Origin: JBBSHS01 sp038232515
GTDB taxonomy: Bacteria > Actinomycetota > Acidimicrobiia > Acidimicrobiales > JAUJNH01
Length of the DNA: 53,766 nucleotides
NCBI GenBank assembly: GCA_038232515.1
Contig: JBBSHS010000007.1
Location: forward strand, 1-53,766
Direction of reading: 5' to 3'
Shown: piece after piece, positions 8,338 to 17,513 of the stretch
How positions within the stretch are numbered: position 1 is the first letter of the stretch
How the letters are laid out: every line of letters starts with the position of its first letter
The notes under the pieces: generated by a model
Told to the model about the DNA's origin: nothing
What the model saw: only the letters and a program-made list of their open reading frames with translations
The model's database searches: none
Made by a program: the position numbers and the translations under genes

Positions 8338-9567
8338 CTACGGTCGGCCCGGCGGCGGGGTGGGTGACCCCAGCACCGGCGACAACAGGCCGTTCAACAG
8401 GCTGAGCACCGGGTCGAGCACGGGAGCCAGCAGACCATCCAGCGGCGCGCTCGGCGCCGGACCGGCCGCTGGGACCGTGGTCCTGGCCGGGGTGGGCGGG
8501 GTGGGCGGGGTTGCCGACGGCCGGAGGGCATTCGGTCGCGGCGCGGGCGTGGCCGAAGTGGTCGATCGGATCGGCGGAGGGCTGCCCGTCGCCACCTGGG
8601 AGCCGGCCAGGACCGGGGCCGCCTGCTGTGGTGGCTGGCCTACGGCGCTGCTCACCATGTTCGCCAAGGCGGGCAGCGAGGGCACGAGCTCGTCCATCGC
8701 CACCAATGCCCAGGTCGCTCCCTGGCCTCGAAAAGCGAGCGCATCGGCGAAACGGACATGGAAGCTGTCGCCTCGGCGTCCGAGCATGGCGATCGCCGCG
8801 GCCAGCAGTGTCTCTCCTGGCGCCCGACCTCCGTCGATGCTCGACTGGTCGAAGTCGCCGTTGCCGCCCAGGCCCGGGAGCAGTGCCTGGTAGGAGGCGA
8901 GGGTCTGCGCCTGGTCCACGCCCACCTGGCCGCTGAAGCCCCGGGCAAGGTTCTCGAGCGCCGCCTCGCTGTCGATGACGGCAGCCAGATAGCGCTGGTC
9001 CCATGAATCGTCGGCCGTGACCACCAAGGGCACGGGCTGACCGGGCACCAGTCCGACGGCCGGGACGTGAGCCGACCGGAGGGCGGCCACGTCCAGCCGG
9101 CGCCCCGCCGACGTGATGTCGGCGGCGCCGGCGAGCACGTCCACCTGGAGGCCGAGGTTCACCGTGAGCCGTGTGGCACCCGCCGTGGCCCTCACCAACG
9201 TGCCCAGCGACTCGACCACGACCGCCGGCCCGTCGGCCACGGCCAGCAGAGAGCCGGACATGAGGTCGGGCCCGTGGTCGACCATGATCCGGGTGCCGCG
9301 GCGCAGCTCGACGTACCCACCGGGCGACAGGAAGAGGCGACCGGAGCCGGACGCGATGGTGACGTTGTCCCCAGTCACCAGGTCACGGGTCTTGTGGACC
9401 GTCCGCTCGTGGCCGGCGTGGCCGACGAGTGCGGTGCCCTGGATGTCGAGGCGGCCTTCGCCGACGGCCGAGCTGGGGGCCCGGTCGCCCGAGACGGCGA
9501 CGGCGGCGGCCACACCGGCTACCAGCAGCGCGGCCACGACCGCCGACAAGAGCCGGTAGAGCTTCAC
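8338..9567 (-). CDS. Secreted or membrane-anchored FecR-domain protein
   Basis: A protein of 409 residues. MKLYRLLSAVVAALLVAGVAA is a signal sequence or anchor without a lipobox. Residues 55-155 have the FecR pattern: GDNVTIASGSGRLFLSPGGY, then ELRRGTRIMVDHGPDLMSGS, then VESLGTLVRATAGATRLTV. A helical domain follows (SEAALENLARGFSGQVGVDQ), then a long Pro/Thr-rich tail and a final amphipathic stretch (LLAPVLDPVLSLLNGLLSPV). In Gram-negatives FecR links an outer-membrane signal to a sigma factor; in actinobacteria FecR domains appear in envelope proteins of unknown role. The ATG overlaps the stop of the histidine kinase gene by four bases, so they are coupled; the DivIVA-like gene follows after 62 bases. 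Confidence 0.75.
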   Translation of the reverse strand: MKLYRLLSAVVAALLVAGVAAAVAVSGDRAPSSAVGEGRLDIQGTALVGHAGHERTVHKTRDLVTGDNVTIASGSGRLFLSPGGYVELRRGTRIMVDHGPDLMSGSLLAVADGPAVVVESLGTLVRATAGATRLTVNLGLQVDVLAGAADITSAGRRLDVAALRSAHVPAVGLVPGQPVPLVVTADDSWDQRYLAAVIDSEAALENLARGFSGQVGVDQAQTLASYQALLPGLGGNGDFDQSSIDGGRAPGETLLAAAIAMLGRRGDSFHVRFADALAFRGQGATWALVAMDELVPSLPALANMVSSAVGQPPQQAAPVLAGSQVATGSPPPIRSTTSATPAPRPNALRPSATPPTPPTPARTTVPAAGPAPSAPLDGLLAPVLDPVLSLLNGLLSPVLGSPTPPPGRP

Positions 9568-12158
9568 GGCCGTCCCCTGCGGAGCCTTCGAGGGACGGGA
9601 GGGGGTGGCGCGGGGGGAAGGAGGATGGCCAGCCGGGAGCCCCGGCCAGGGGTCGACAGGCAGGTCACCCGACCGCCGTGGCCTTCCGCCACACGGGCCA
9701 CGAGGGGCAGGCCGAGCCCGAGCCCGCTGAACCGGCGGGTGTCGGATGCGTCACCCTGTACGAAGTCACCGAAGGCCATGGCCTGCTCGTCGACGGTCAT
9801 TCCGATGCCACGGTCGGTCACCGCCATCTCCACCAGACCGTCATCGGTGGCGGCCGCCGCCACCTCGACGTTGCCACCCATGGGAGAGAACTTGACGGCG
9901 TTGTCGATCAACTCGTTCAGCGCCATCTCCAACCACTTGCGGTCGACCTCGATCTTGGGCAACCCTCGGGCCACCCGACGGACGATGTTGTGGGGCACAC
10001 CGATCCGGCTGTCCCACCGGCGCACCACATCGTCCACCAGGGTACGCACGTCCATGGGCTTGGGCCTCAGCAGGTTGCGGTCGGCGGCCACGGCGGCGAA
10101 GAACTCCAGCATCTCCACCACGCGGTCGAGCCGCTCCGCCGCCGTCATGATCTCCTGCTGGAAGTGCCGGGCCTGCTCCGGATCGGGCGTGCGCCGCAGC
10201 AGCATCTCGCCGTAGCCGATGATGACGGTGAGGGGGCTGCGTAGTTCGTGACTGGCCCGCGACAGGAACTCGCTCTTCATCCGCTCCACCGCCCGCTCGG
10301 ATCGCAGGTCGCGCAGCACGAACACTCCACCCACCAGTTCGGCGTCGGGCCCCCGCAGGGCACTGCCCGACACCGCCACAGGTACCGTGCCGCCCTCGAG
10401 AGGGGCCAGCGACGCCAGTGCGGTCCATCGGGCCGGGGATGGTCGCTTCAGACGTGGGCTCAGATCGGTCCCGTCGTCGGTCACGAGGCACACCACCTGA
10501 TCGGCGTTGCGGTCGCGGGCCGTCACCGCGCTGACGCCGACCAGCTCCTCGGCAGCCCGGTTGAAGTCGGTGATACGGCCGTCGGCATCGACGGCCACCA
10601 GGGCTTCGCCCATACCGCCGATGACGGCCTCGATACGGCTGCGCAGCCTGGCCTCGTCGACGGCCGCCTCCCGCAGCGCTCCTTCCTTGTCCTCGATCGA
10701 CTCGGCCATGGCGTCGAAGCTGGCACCCAGGGCGCCCACCTCGTCATTGCCGGGAAGCCGGGCCCGGACGCCGCTCTCTCCCCGCCGCACCGCCTCGGCT
10801 GCGGTGGTCAGGCGGCGGAGGCGCATGCCGATGCGCTCGCCCACGACCGCGGCCAGCAGCAGAGCCAGCAGCGTGCCGACCAACGCGATGACGAACAGGG
10901 TGCGGAACAGCCGGTCACGGGTACTCACCACAGTGGCCGTGGGCGAGCTCGCCACCAGGGCGAAGGCGGTCGTGCCGGCGCCCCGCACGGCGACCACCGA
11001 GACGAACCGGCTGCCCGCGGTGGCCGATCGGGGCTGGCCGTCGGCCACCACCTCGGCCACCAGCCGCGCCGTCAGCGACTGGCTGGGCTGGGCACCGGTG
11101 GCCGCCAGGGTGCCGGACCGGTTCATGAGGGCCAGGCCGAGCGTCTTGTCGTCGCCGTTGCGGGTCTCGAGGTAGCCGGCGTCGAAGGCGATCACCTGGG
11201 CCATGCGCCCGCGGATCACACCGTTCTGGCACACGGCGAAACCGCCCACCGCGTAGGCCCGCCGGCCCACCACCTCTGTGCCCTGGGCGGTCGGGGCCTG
11301 GCTGCAGCTCAGTGAGTGTACGACCGAGGAGCCGGCCAGCTCGCGTTGACCGGCGTTGTCGAGGCCAAGCACATCCGTCGGGGCCGCGGCCAGCACCTTG
11401 CTGCCGTTGGAGACGTAGATGGCAGCCCCGGACTGGAAGATGTTGTTGAGCTGCTTGAGCCCGCTCGAGAGGTTCCGGTCGTAGGTGTCGGCCAGGGCCA
11501 CCCGGTACAGCGTTTCCTGGCCGGCGGCTGTCGCCGCGAAGGCGGCGTCCTCGACCGCCCGGTTGTCGGTCTCGGAAAAGGCAGCCGCCTCGGTCTGGGC
11601 CCGGCTGGCCAGGCGGCGGACGGCATCCTTGCGGATGTTCGAATCGATGACCGCCGACTGGGCCACCGACAGCACGAGCACGAGCACCAGGAGGGTGACG
11701 GCCCCGCTGGCGGCGATGCGGGCGGCCACCGAGCGCCGGCTGGCGTCGAGGATGGCGCCCCCGATGGCCACGCCGCCCAGGCCGACGATGGCATCGGCGA
11801 CGGTGGCCTGGCCCGTGGCGGCGGCGACCACGGCGCCGGCGGTGACGACGACCCCGACGACGAGCAGCGCCTTCGTACGCAGGAGGACGGGCCAGGCCAC
11901 AGAGGCCAACGCCACGATCGCCGCCCCTCCGAGCCGGAGGCCCACGAGCACCGGGCTGGTCCGGTGGGGCACGACGTGAGCGCCATCCAGGAAGGCGGCC
12001 GAGGCCAGCGCCGTCAGGCCGACGACCAGACCGATGCGCGCTTCGCGGCGGCCCTCGACCAACTCGACGCGCAACAAAAGGAGCGCGACGCCGGCCGCCG
12101 CGGCCAGGAAGGCCACGAACTCGGAACCGAACTGGAACTGCGCTGCGGCTGCTGACAC
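9564..12158 (-). CDS. Membrane sensor histidine kinase
   Basis: A protein of 864 residues from a GTG start. Five or so hydrophobic segments lie in residues 10-170, then an extracytoplasmic domain (about 172-415) with three cysteines, a further membrane segment (LFVIALVGTLLALLLAAVV), a HAMP linker (RLRRLTTAAEAVRRGESGV) and a PAS domain (VIGGMGEALVAVDADGRITD). The HisKA helix has SRASHELRSPL with the phospho-acceptor His near residue 637, and the ATPase domain has ELIDNAVKFSP (N box), DRGIGM (G1) and GLGLGLPLV (G2). All kinase motifs are intact, so it should be active. No response regulator gene is adjacent. Instead the next gene, overlapping by four bases, is the FecR-domain protein, which suggests the two act on the same envelope signal. 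Confidence 0.92.
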   Translation of the reverse strand: MSAAAAQFQFGSEFVAFLAAAAGVALLLLRVELVEGRREARIGLVVGLTALASAAFLDGAHVVPHRTSPVLVGLRLGGAAIVALASVAWPVLLRTKALLVVGVVVTAGAVVAAATGQATVADAIVGLGGVAIGGAILDASRRSVAARIAASGAVTLLVLVLVLSVAQSAVIDSNIRKDAVRRLASRAQTEAAAFSETDNRAVEDAAFAATAAGQETLYRVALADTYDRNLSSGLKQLNNIFQSGAAIYVSNGSKVLAAAPTDVLGLDNAGQRELAGSSVVHSLSCSQAPTAQGTEVVGRRAYAVGGFAVCQNGVIRGRMAQVIAFDAGYLETRNGDDKTLGLALMNRSGTLAATGAQPSQSLTARLVAEVVADGQPRSATAGSRFVSVVAVRGAGTTAFALVASSPTATVVSTRDRLFRTLFVIALVGTLLALLLAAVVGERIGMRLRRLTTAAEAVRRGESGVRARLPGNDEVGALGASFDAMAESIEDKEGALREAAVDEARLRSRIEAVIGGMGEALVAVDADGRITDFNRAAEELVGVSAVTARDRNADQVVCLVTDDGTDLSPRLKRPSPARWTALASLAPLEGGTVPVAVSGSALRGPDAELVGGVFVLRDLRSERAVERMKSEFLSRASHELRSPLTVIIGYGEMLLRRTPDPEQARHFQQEIMTAAERLDRVVEMLEFFAAVAADRNLLRPKPMDVRTLVDDVVRRWDSRIGVPHNIVRRVARGLPKIEVDRKWLEMALNELIDNAVKFSPMGGNVEVAAAATDDGLVEMAVTDRGIGMTVDEQAMAFGDFVQGDASDTRRFSGLGLGLPLVARVAEGHGGRVTCLSTPGRGSRLAILLPPAPPPPVPRRLRRGRP

Positions 12159-12212
12159 AGGCGGCTACCCCGTCCTGGGCGACGAGCGGGCGCACCGTCG
12201 GGCAGGGAGGCA

Positions 12213-12235
12213 CCATGGTACCCGGCAAACCATGG
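12213..12235. other. Short inverted repeat upstream of the kinase gene
   Basis: CCATGGT (12213-12219) and ACCATGG (12229-12235) can pair around a 9-base loop. It lies in the 247-base gap between the kinase start and the stop of the PDZ protease gene and could be an operator or the end of the protease leader. Nothing else in the gap is recognisable. Confidence 0.4.
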
Positions 12236-12405
12236 CCCTGACCAGCACCGGAACCAAGACCCCAATGGCCGCGAAGGCCCGAAAACGGCGCCAGCCCTGG
12301 CGTCTACCGCCATGGCGGTCCAACCGCCGGTGGCCCCTTTCCCGCCTCTCCGATCGTGCCCGCCGTCGGGCGGTCCTGAGAGGGTGGCGCTTTACCTGTG
12401 GCCTT

Positions 12406-13530
12406 TCAGCGGCCGGCGCCAGCCGGGATCTTGCAGCCGGGGGCGGGCTGGGTGGCGAGGGTCGGAGGAGGTGGGCCCAGCGCTGAAGTATCGCCGCCCA
12501 GGTCACGCAGCGCGGTGACGGCGTCCTCGAGGGTGCAGACCGGGATCACCCGCAACCGGCTGCCCGCTCGGGCCTTGGCTTCTTTGTAGTCATCGGCCGG
12601 GACGAGGAACACTTTGGCGTGCTGGGCCAGGACCGCAACCGTCTTCTGGCGGGCGCCCCCGATGGGCCCGACATTGCCGTTGGCGTCGATGGTCCCCGTG
12701 GCCGCCACCTTGCCGCCTCCGGTCAGCTCGCCTGGACTGAGCTCGTCGAGCAGACCCAGGGTGAAGGCCAGGCCGGCGGATGGACCGCCGATGTCTCCCG
12801 AGGCGAACTTGATGTCGAAGGGCATCTGGAAGTGCTGGTTGTGGGTGATGAACACGACGCCCAGGAACCCGAGCGCCGGGTTGTCGGGACGGGGCCCGAG
12901 GGTGATCGTCACCGAATGGGGCCCAGCCCCGGCGCCGGGCCCGATGACAGTGAGCGTGAGAGGGGCCCCGGGTTTGAGGTCCTGTATCTCCATGCGCAAA
13001 TCTTGGGCGACCGCCACCGGCTTGCCGTCGGCCATCGTGACCAGGTCGCCGGGCTGCAGGTGGCCGGCCGCAGGCGTACCCGGGTCGACCTGCTCCATGG
13101 TGGCGCCCCCACCCTGCTCGACCACGGGGTATCCCAGTCGCCGTAGGGCGCTGACCTCGGCGAAGTTCTGCGAGTCCACCATCTCCTGGCGACCCAGCTG
13201 GTTGACCTGCTTGTCCGACTGTTTGCCCAGATACTGCCTGGCCGTCCACACGTCGACGTCCTTGTCGGTCTTGGCCGCGAGATAGCCGAGAGCGGTGAGA
13301 CGGGCCACGCCGACGGTCACCAGCAGCACCTTGCCCCGAGCCGGGTGGGCCTGACCCGGCGGGACGGCGATGAGGTCCTCGACCTGGCGGGCGCTCCCGG
13401 GCTGGATGGCGTAGTAGGGCACCGTGATCGTGCTGGCGGCTATGACCGTGGCCACGAGGAGCACGGTGATTACGACAACTGTCCACCCGGCGCCGCGCAG
13501 CCACCGCCGCCGGCCGCCGGGCCCCGGCAT
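12406..13530 (-). CDS. Membrane-anchored PDZ / Lon-like (S16) serine protease
   Basis: A protein of 374 residues with one N-terminal membrane segment (WTVVVITVLLVATVIAAS), the YYAIQPGSAR motif that follows it in this family, a PDZ domain (about 135-210: MEQVDPGTPAAGHLQPGDLV) and a Lon-type protease domain. The catalytic Ser is in DIGGPSAGL (S251) and the Lys in GGARQKTV (K296). This is the YlbL-like architecture found near universally in actinobacteria; the active site would face outside and probably cleaves membrane or secreted proteins. ATG 13530 was chosen because the anchor follows directly. Upstream codons in frame lie in the divergent promoter region. Transcription is divergent from the proline-rich protein gene. 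Confidence 0.92.
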   Translation of the reverse strand: MPGPGGRRRWLRGAGWTVVVITVLLVATVIAASTITVPYYAIQPGSARQVEDLIAVPPGQAHPARGKVLLVTVGVARLTALGYLAAKTDKDVDVWTARQYLGKQSDKQVNQLGRQEMVDSQNFAEVSALRRLGYPVVEQGGGATMEQVDPGTPAAGHLQPGDLVTMADGKPVAVAQDLRMEIQDLKPGAPLTLTVIGPGAGAGPHSVTITLGPRPDNPALGFLGVVFITHNQHFQMPFDIKFASGDIGGPSAGLAFTLGLLDELSPGELTGGGKVAATGTIDANGNVGPIGGARQKTVAVLAQHAKVFLVPADDYKEAKARAGSRLRVIPVCTLEDAVTALRDLGGDTSALGPPPPTLATQPAPGCKIPAGAGR

Positions 13531-13704
13531 TGCCGGGTGCCCGAGAGGCTCGGACGTGCCCTGTAGGCTAGAGGCGGCCGTGTCCACGTCGCTCGTCGTT
13601 CTCCCCGCACCAGGGTGCGCCACGTCGACGCCGGATGGCGCCGCCGGAAAGGTTGCCACGGGCCGGCGGGGTTGCCGGACCGCCCTTCCTGCCACGAGGG
13701 CGTC

Positions 13705-14883
13705 GTGACCGACCCGCAACCCGATCCCGACGGTGAGCCAAACGACGCCACATCGACGGTGCGCGCTGTGCGTCCAAGCGTGGCCGACGTGGCGGCTTGG
13801 CTGCGCCGCCCGACCGGCGGTGAGGGCGGGAACCCACCGTTGCGGCCGGAGTGGCTGTCGGCACCGGGTGAGCCGCCGACGTCACCGGCGCCTGCGTCAC
13901 AGGACCTGATCGACCAGCGCCAGGACGACGACACGGCGCCGGGCGAGCCCGCTCCTGTTCCACCGCCGGGTGACGATCCGACGGCCGCCCCAGATGCCCT
14001 CGTTGCGCCGGGCACTCCAGCCCCGAAGGCATCCACCGCCCCGGCCCCGGGCGGTCCCTCCCGGTCGGAGCACCCGACGGGTCAGGACGTGAAGGTCGGG
14101 GTTTCAGCACCGCCCGCTTCCCAGGGGCCATCGGTACCGGAGCGGGCGACGGGTGACGACACCACGCCGTCGGCCCCGGCTCCGGCGGCCGTCGATCACC
14201 CGGTGGAGGGCGCGCCGTCGCAGGGACCGGTGCCATCGGCCGACGGGCCGCCGCCAGCCCCTTCGCAGGACAAGCCCGTCCGGGCTGCCGGCCGTGACCC
14301 GGCAGGCGCCGCCACCGCCGTCACCGCCGACACCAGCGACGTCGCCAATGAAGCCGCACACGTCGACGCCCAGACCCGAACATCGGCGCTACCGGCCGGG
14401 GGACCGACCACCGCCCCTCTGGCGGGCTCCGATGCCCCGAACGCGGTGTCGTCCGAGCCGACACCGCCCGCTCGCCAAGAGGATCGGCAACCGGCCGCCG
14501 GCCTCCAGCCCGTCGAGGACCAATGGGCCCTGCAGCACGACCGCCCGAGCCCGGCGCCGGCATCCGCTCCGCTCACGGGCGGAGGGACGGCGGTCGCCAC
14601 GCCGCCACTTGAACCCTCGGCGCCCGGGGACAACGGCGGATCGCCGATGGTCGGCGCCCCCCCGTTGTTCGGCCGCCTGCACCTGCCCCATCGTCCGCCG
14701 ATCCAGCTTCGCCGGCCACAAGGCCGGCTGACCGAGGCGACCAGTGCCATGCAGCGGGTGGCGTCGCTGATCGGGGTGTTGATCGTCGTGAGCATGATGG
14801 GCCTGCTGCTGGCCATGGGCGTCGGAGGAGCCGTTCTGGTCATCGGCCTGGCCATCCAGCACGCCATCAACTCCAAAGGCTGA
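13705..14883 (+). CDS. Proline-rich protein with C-terminal membrane segment
   Basis: A protein of 392 residues from GTG 13705, which has GAGGG five bases upstream. A short conserved-looking N-terminus (RAVRPSVADVAAWLRRP, then PLRPEWLSAPGEPP) is followed by about 280 residues of Pro/Ala/Thr/Asp-rich, probably disordered sequence. A basic helix (RLTEATSAMQRVASL) then leads into a long hydrophobic segment (LIVVSMMGLLLAMGVGGAVL) and ends AIQHAINSKG. No signal peptide and no LPxTG-type sorting motif is visible, so the adjacent sortase is not an obvious partner. It looks like a tail-anchored cytoplasmic protein. I do not recognise the family. Confidence 0.75.
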   Translation: MTDPQPDPDGEPNDATSTVRAVRPSVADVAAWLRRPTGGEGGNPPLRPEWLSAPGEPPTSPAPASQDLIDQRQDDDTAPGEPAPVPPPGDDPTAAPDALVAPGTPAPKASTAPAPGGPSRSEHPTGQDVKVGVSAPPASQGPSVPERATGDDTTPSAPAPAAVDHPVEGAPSQGPVPSADGPPPAPSQDKPVRAAGRDPAGAATAVTADTSDVANEAAHVDAQTRTSALPAGGPTTAPLAGSDAPNAVSSEPTPPARQEDRQPAAGLQPVEDQWALQHDRPSPAPASAPLTGGGTAVATPPLEPSAPGDNGGSPMVGAPPLFGRLHLPHRPPIQLRRPQGRLTEATSAMQRVASLIGVLIVVSMMGLLLAMGVGGAVLVIGLAIQHAINSKG

Positions 14884-14934
14884 AGCCCTGCCGATCCCAT
14901 CTGTGCAAAGGAGTGATGGAGTGATCGGCGGGCT

Positions 14935-15603
14935 CTAGTTGGCGACGAGGGCGAGACGGACCACGTACCGCTCCCGAGCCGAGTGCGGTGGATGGCAGGC
15001 GAACAGCGTGGCCGTGGCCGTGCCCGACGGGGCGACGACCCACATGGCCGTGGGTAGCACGACGAGGTGGCTCACCACCGAGTACACGCTGCGCTGGCCG
15101 GCCACTTCGAAGATGACCCGATCGCCAGAGACCAGTTGGTCGATGTGCAGGAATGGATGGGTGTGGGTGACCCGGTGGCCGCCCACCACCATGTTGCCGG
15201 GCTGGCCGGCTGTACCCGTGCCCGGCCAGTGGCTGGGCCCCAGATCGATGTTGTTCATGGTGACGCCGTCCATGAGCGGCGCCACCAGTCCCAGCTTGGG
15301 GATCTCGATTGTCCCCAGGCGGACGACCGGCTCGGGCGCGTAGCTGTCGTCCGGGACGGGGATCGGGCCCGTAGGCCCGGCGGCCACGGTGGTGGGCGTG
15401 GTGGTGGGCGTGGTGGTGGGTACGACAACGGTGTCAGGGGCCGCGTTGCTCGGCAGCGACACCTGGGGTTCCCCAGCCGCCGGCCGCTCGACGACGGCAC
15501 CGGCCGTACCGAGGGCGAGCACCACGGCGATGGTCAACGCCAGCGGCGCCACCATCCGTGGCCCGAAAGGCCGGCCGGGAGGCGTGGTGGTGGTCCGCCT
15601 CAT
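14935..15603 (-). CDS. Sortase (class E-like)
   Basis: A protein of 222 residues: an N-terminal membrane anchor (MVAPLALTIAVVLALGTAGAV), a Thr/Pro-rich spacer (TTTPTTTPTTVAA) and a sortase beta-barrel. The catalytic His lies in VVGGHRVTHTHPF, the Cys in ATLFACHPPHSA, and the Arg in RERYVV. The IPKLGLVAPLMDGV and DLGPSHWPGT segments are typical of class E/D sortases in actinobacteria. It should join secreted proteins with a C-terminal sorting signal to the wall or to pili. No gene in the window has a recognisable sorting signal, so the substrate is elsewhere. A second ATG in frame lies at 15555, just before the membrane segment. Confidence 0.9.
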   Translation of the reverse strand: MRRTTTTPPGRPFGPRMVAPLALTIAVVLALGTAGAVVERPAAGEPQVSLPSNAAPDTVVVPTTTPTTTPTTVAAGPTGPIPVPDDSYAPEPVVRLGTIEIPKLGLVAPLMDGVTMNNIDLGPSHWPGTGTAGQPGNMVVGGHRVTHTHPFLHIDQLVSGDRVIFEVAGQRSVYSVVSHLVVLPTAMWVVAPSGTATATLFACHPPHSARERYVVRLALVAN

Positions 15604-15654
15604 GCCGACATGGTGGCACGTCCTGCCGGCCTATGTCTTGGGGTACAACGTGGC

Positions 15655-16251
15655 ATGGACCATGGCGACGACGGGCGACGGCGGGCTGCCGCCGTGGCCG
15701 GGCATCAGGGCGATGAGGCCACCGCCCGCCGGCTGCGGCTCGACGTCGGCGACGGGGTGCGGGCCACAGCGCTGGGCGCTCTGGCCCGGATGGGGAGGTT
15801 GACCCGGACCGACCTGATGGAAGGACTGGCCGATCCATCGGCCACGGTCCGCCGCCGAGCGGCCGAACTGGGCGCCGAACAGGCCGGGCCGGTGGACCTC
15901 GTCCCCCTGCTGGCCGACACCGACGCCCTCGTCGTCGAGGCCGCGTGCTGGGCGTTGGGCGAACGGGGCGAGCCTGGACCGGCGGGCGAGGTGGTGGGCG
16001 CCCTGGCCGGCGTGGTCATCTCCCACACCGACCCCTTGTGCCGCGAAGCCGCCGCCGCCGCGTTGGGCGCGGTGGGCGACGAGCGGGGGCTGGCCGCCAT
16101 CCTCCGTGCCACCACCGACAAACCGGCCGTGCGGCGCCGGGCCGTGCTCGCTCTGGCTCCCTTCGATGGCCCGGAGGTCGATGCCGCGCTGCAACGCGCC
16201 CTTTCCGACCGCGATTGGCAGGTGCGCCAAGCGGCGGAGGACCTCGCCTGA
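15655..16251 (+). CDS. HEAT-repeat protein
   Basis: A protein of 198 residues built of repeated helical pairs: GVRATALGALARMGRLTR, PSATVRRRAAELGAEQAG, ALVVEAACWALGERGEPG, PLCREAAAAALGAVGDERG, PAVRRRAVLALAPFDGPEV, RDWQVRQAAEDLA. This is the HEAT/PBS-lyase repeat pattern, with about six repeats making up nearly the whole protein. Such proteins are binding scaffolds; no enzyme domain is present. The start is uncertain: ATG 15655 was chosen, and ATG 15610 is also in frame. The gene is divergent from the sortase, with starts only about 50 bases apart. Confidence 0.75.
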   Translation: MDHGDDGRRRAAAVAGHQGDEATARRLRLDVGDGVRATALGALARMGRLTRTDLMEGLADPSATVRRRAAELGAEQAGPVDLVPLLADTDALVVEAACWALGERGEPGPAGEVVGALAGVVISHTDPLCREAAAAALGAVGDERGLAAILRATTDKPAVRRRAVLALAPFDGPEVDAALQRALSDRDWQVRQAAEDLA

Positions 16252-16391
16252 GCTCGGTCGGGGCCGACCGCCATGCGGCGTCGAGCCGACCGGCGCGCCT
16301 CTTGTGCGGACCACCTCGGCGGGGCCTCGGGGGCAGCCGCCCGCACGGCCTGATCCTGGCGGGAGCCGGGGGACGGCCGTAGAATCCGGTG

Positions 16392-17513
16392 ATGGCCGTG
16401 CGGGGTGGGATCGACGCGTCGGCGGGCGACATCGTCGTGCTGGTGGGGACGGCCAAGGGATTGTTCACCTTGGTGGCGGGGCCCGGGCGGGCCAGCTGGG
16501 GCCTGTACGGTCCGTGGTTCCAGGGCGAGCAGGTCTACGCCGTCACCCTCGACTGCAGGGGCGGCCGCAGCCGGCTGCTGGTCGGCGCCGGCAGCTCGCA
16601 CTGGGGGCCGTCGGTGTACCGATCCGACGACCTGGGTTCGTCGTGGGTGGAGCCGGAGCCGGGAACGCTCGCCTTTCCGGACGGTACCGGTGCCGCCGTC
16701 GCCCGGGTGTGGCAGATCCAGCCGGCGGCCGACAGCCAACCCGACGTCGTCTACGCCGGCGTCGAGCCCGCCGCCCTGTTCCGTTCGGACGACGGCGGCG
16801 AGTCGTTCCATCTGAACGAGGGGCTGTGGGGCCACGAGCACCGGGCCCGGTGGCAGCCCGGGGGCGGCGGCCTGTGCCTCCACACCGTGATCCCCGACCC
16901 CGGTGGCGGTCCTCGCATGGGCGTCGCCGTCTCGGCCGCCGGCTTCTACCGGACCATGGACAGCCACAACTGGGAAGCGGCCAACGTCGGCATCTCGGCG
17001 CCGTTCCTGCCGGACCCGACGCCCGAGTTCGGCCAGTGCGTGCACAAGGTCGACCACCATCCGGCCCAGCCCGACACTCTGTTCCTCCAGCACCACTGGG
17101 GTGTGTACCGCTCGGCGGACTTCGGCGGCCGCTGGGAGGAGGTCGGCACCGGCAAGCTTCCCTCCACCTTCGGCTTCCCGATCGTGGCCGACCCGAACCA
17201 GCCCGGGACGGCGTACGTGGTGCCCCTGACCTCCGACGAGTTCCGGTGCACGCCGGACGGCAGGCTCCGGGTCTACCGGACCGTCGATGGCGGAGCCTCG
17301 TGGCACGGACTGGCGGAAGGCCTGCCCCAGCACGACGCCTGGCTCACCGTGCTGCGCGACGGCTTCGCGGCCGACACCCTCGACCCGACCGGGCTCTACG
17401 TGGGCACCCGCACCGGCGAGGTCTTCGCCTCGCCCGACGCCGGCGAGTCGTGGCGGGAGGTCGCCCGCCACCTGCCCCCGGTCCTGTGCCTGAAGGCGGC
17501 GGTCCTGCGCTGA
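16392..17513 (+). CDS. BNR/YVTN-type beta-propeller protein
   Basis: About 373 residues (ATG 16392; a GTG at 16389 is equally possible). It has repeated BNR/sialidase-like blades: VYRSDDLGSSWVEPEPG, LFRSDDGGESFHLNEG, FYRTMDSHNWEAANVG, VYRSADFGGRWEEVG, VYRTVDGGASWHGLAEG, VFASPDAGESWREVA, each with the S/T-x-D-x-G-x-x-W signature. The N-terminus (VVLVGTAKGLFTL) has no signal peptide, so the protein is probably cytoplasmic. The propeller alone gives no catalytic assignment; sialidase Arg residues are not evident. It overlaps or abuts the MoaD-like gene downstream, a pairing I believe recurs in other bacteria. Confidence 0.85.
   Translation: MAVRGGIDASAGDIVVLVGTAKGLFTLVAGPGRASWGLYGPWFQGEQVYAVTLDCRGGRSRLLVGAGSSHWGPSVYRSDDLGSSWVEPEPGTLAFPDGTGAAVARVWQIQPAADSQPDVVYAGVEPAALFRSDDGGESFHLNEGLWGHEHRARWQPGGGGLCLHTVIPDPGGGPRMGVAVSAAGFYRTMDSHNWEAANVGISAPFLPDPTPEFGQCVHKVDHHPAQPDTLFLQHHWGVYRSADFGGRWEEVGTGKLPSTFGFPIVADPNQPGTAYVVPLTSDEFRCTPDGRLRVYRTVDGGASWHGLAEGLPQHDAWLTVLRDGFAADTLDPTGLYVGTRTGEVFASPDAGESWREVARHLPPVLCLKAAVLR

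Noticed and set aside
8276..9004. Upstream extension of the DivIVA-like frame
   Set aside because: This stretch overlaps the FecR-domain gene in another frame and encodes Gly/Arg/Pro-rich sequence. DivIVA homology begins at 8275.
12181..12260. Possible c-di-GMP riboswitch (GGCAAACC)
   Set aside because: Only the short GGCAAACC matches; the second conserved block and tetraloop-receptor pairing could not be found on either strand.
15371..15424. Short GTGGTGGGC repeats as a CRISPR-like array
   Set aside because: They encode the Thr/Pro spacer of the sortase; there are no regular spacers. No CRISPR array was seen anywhere in the window.
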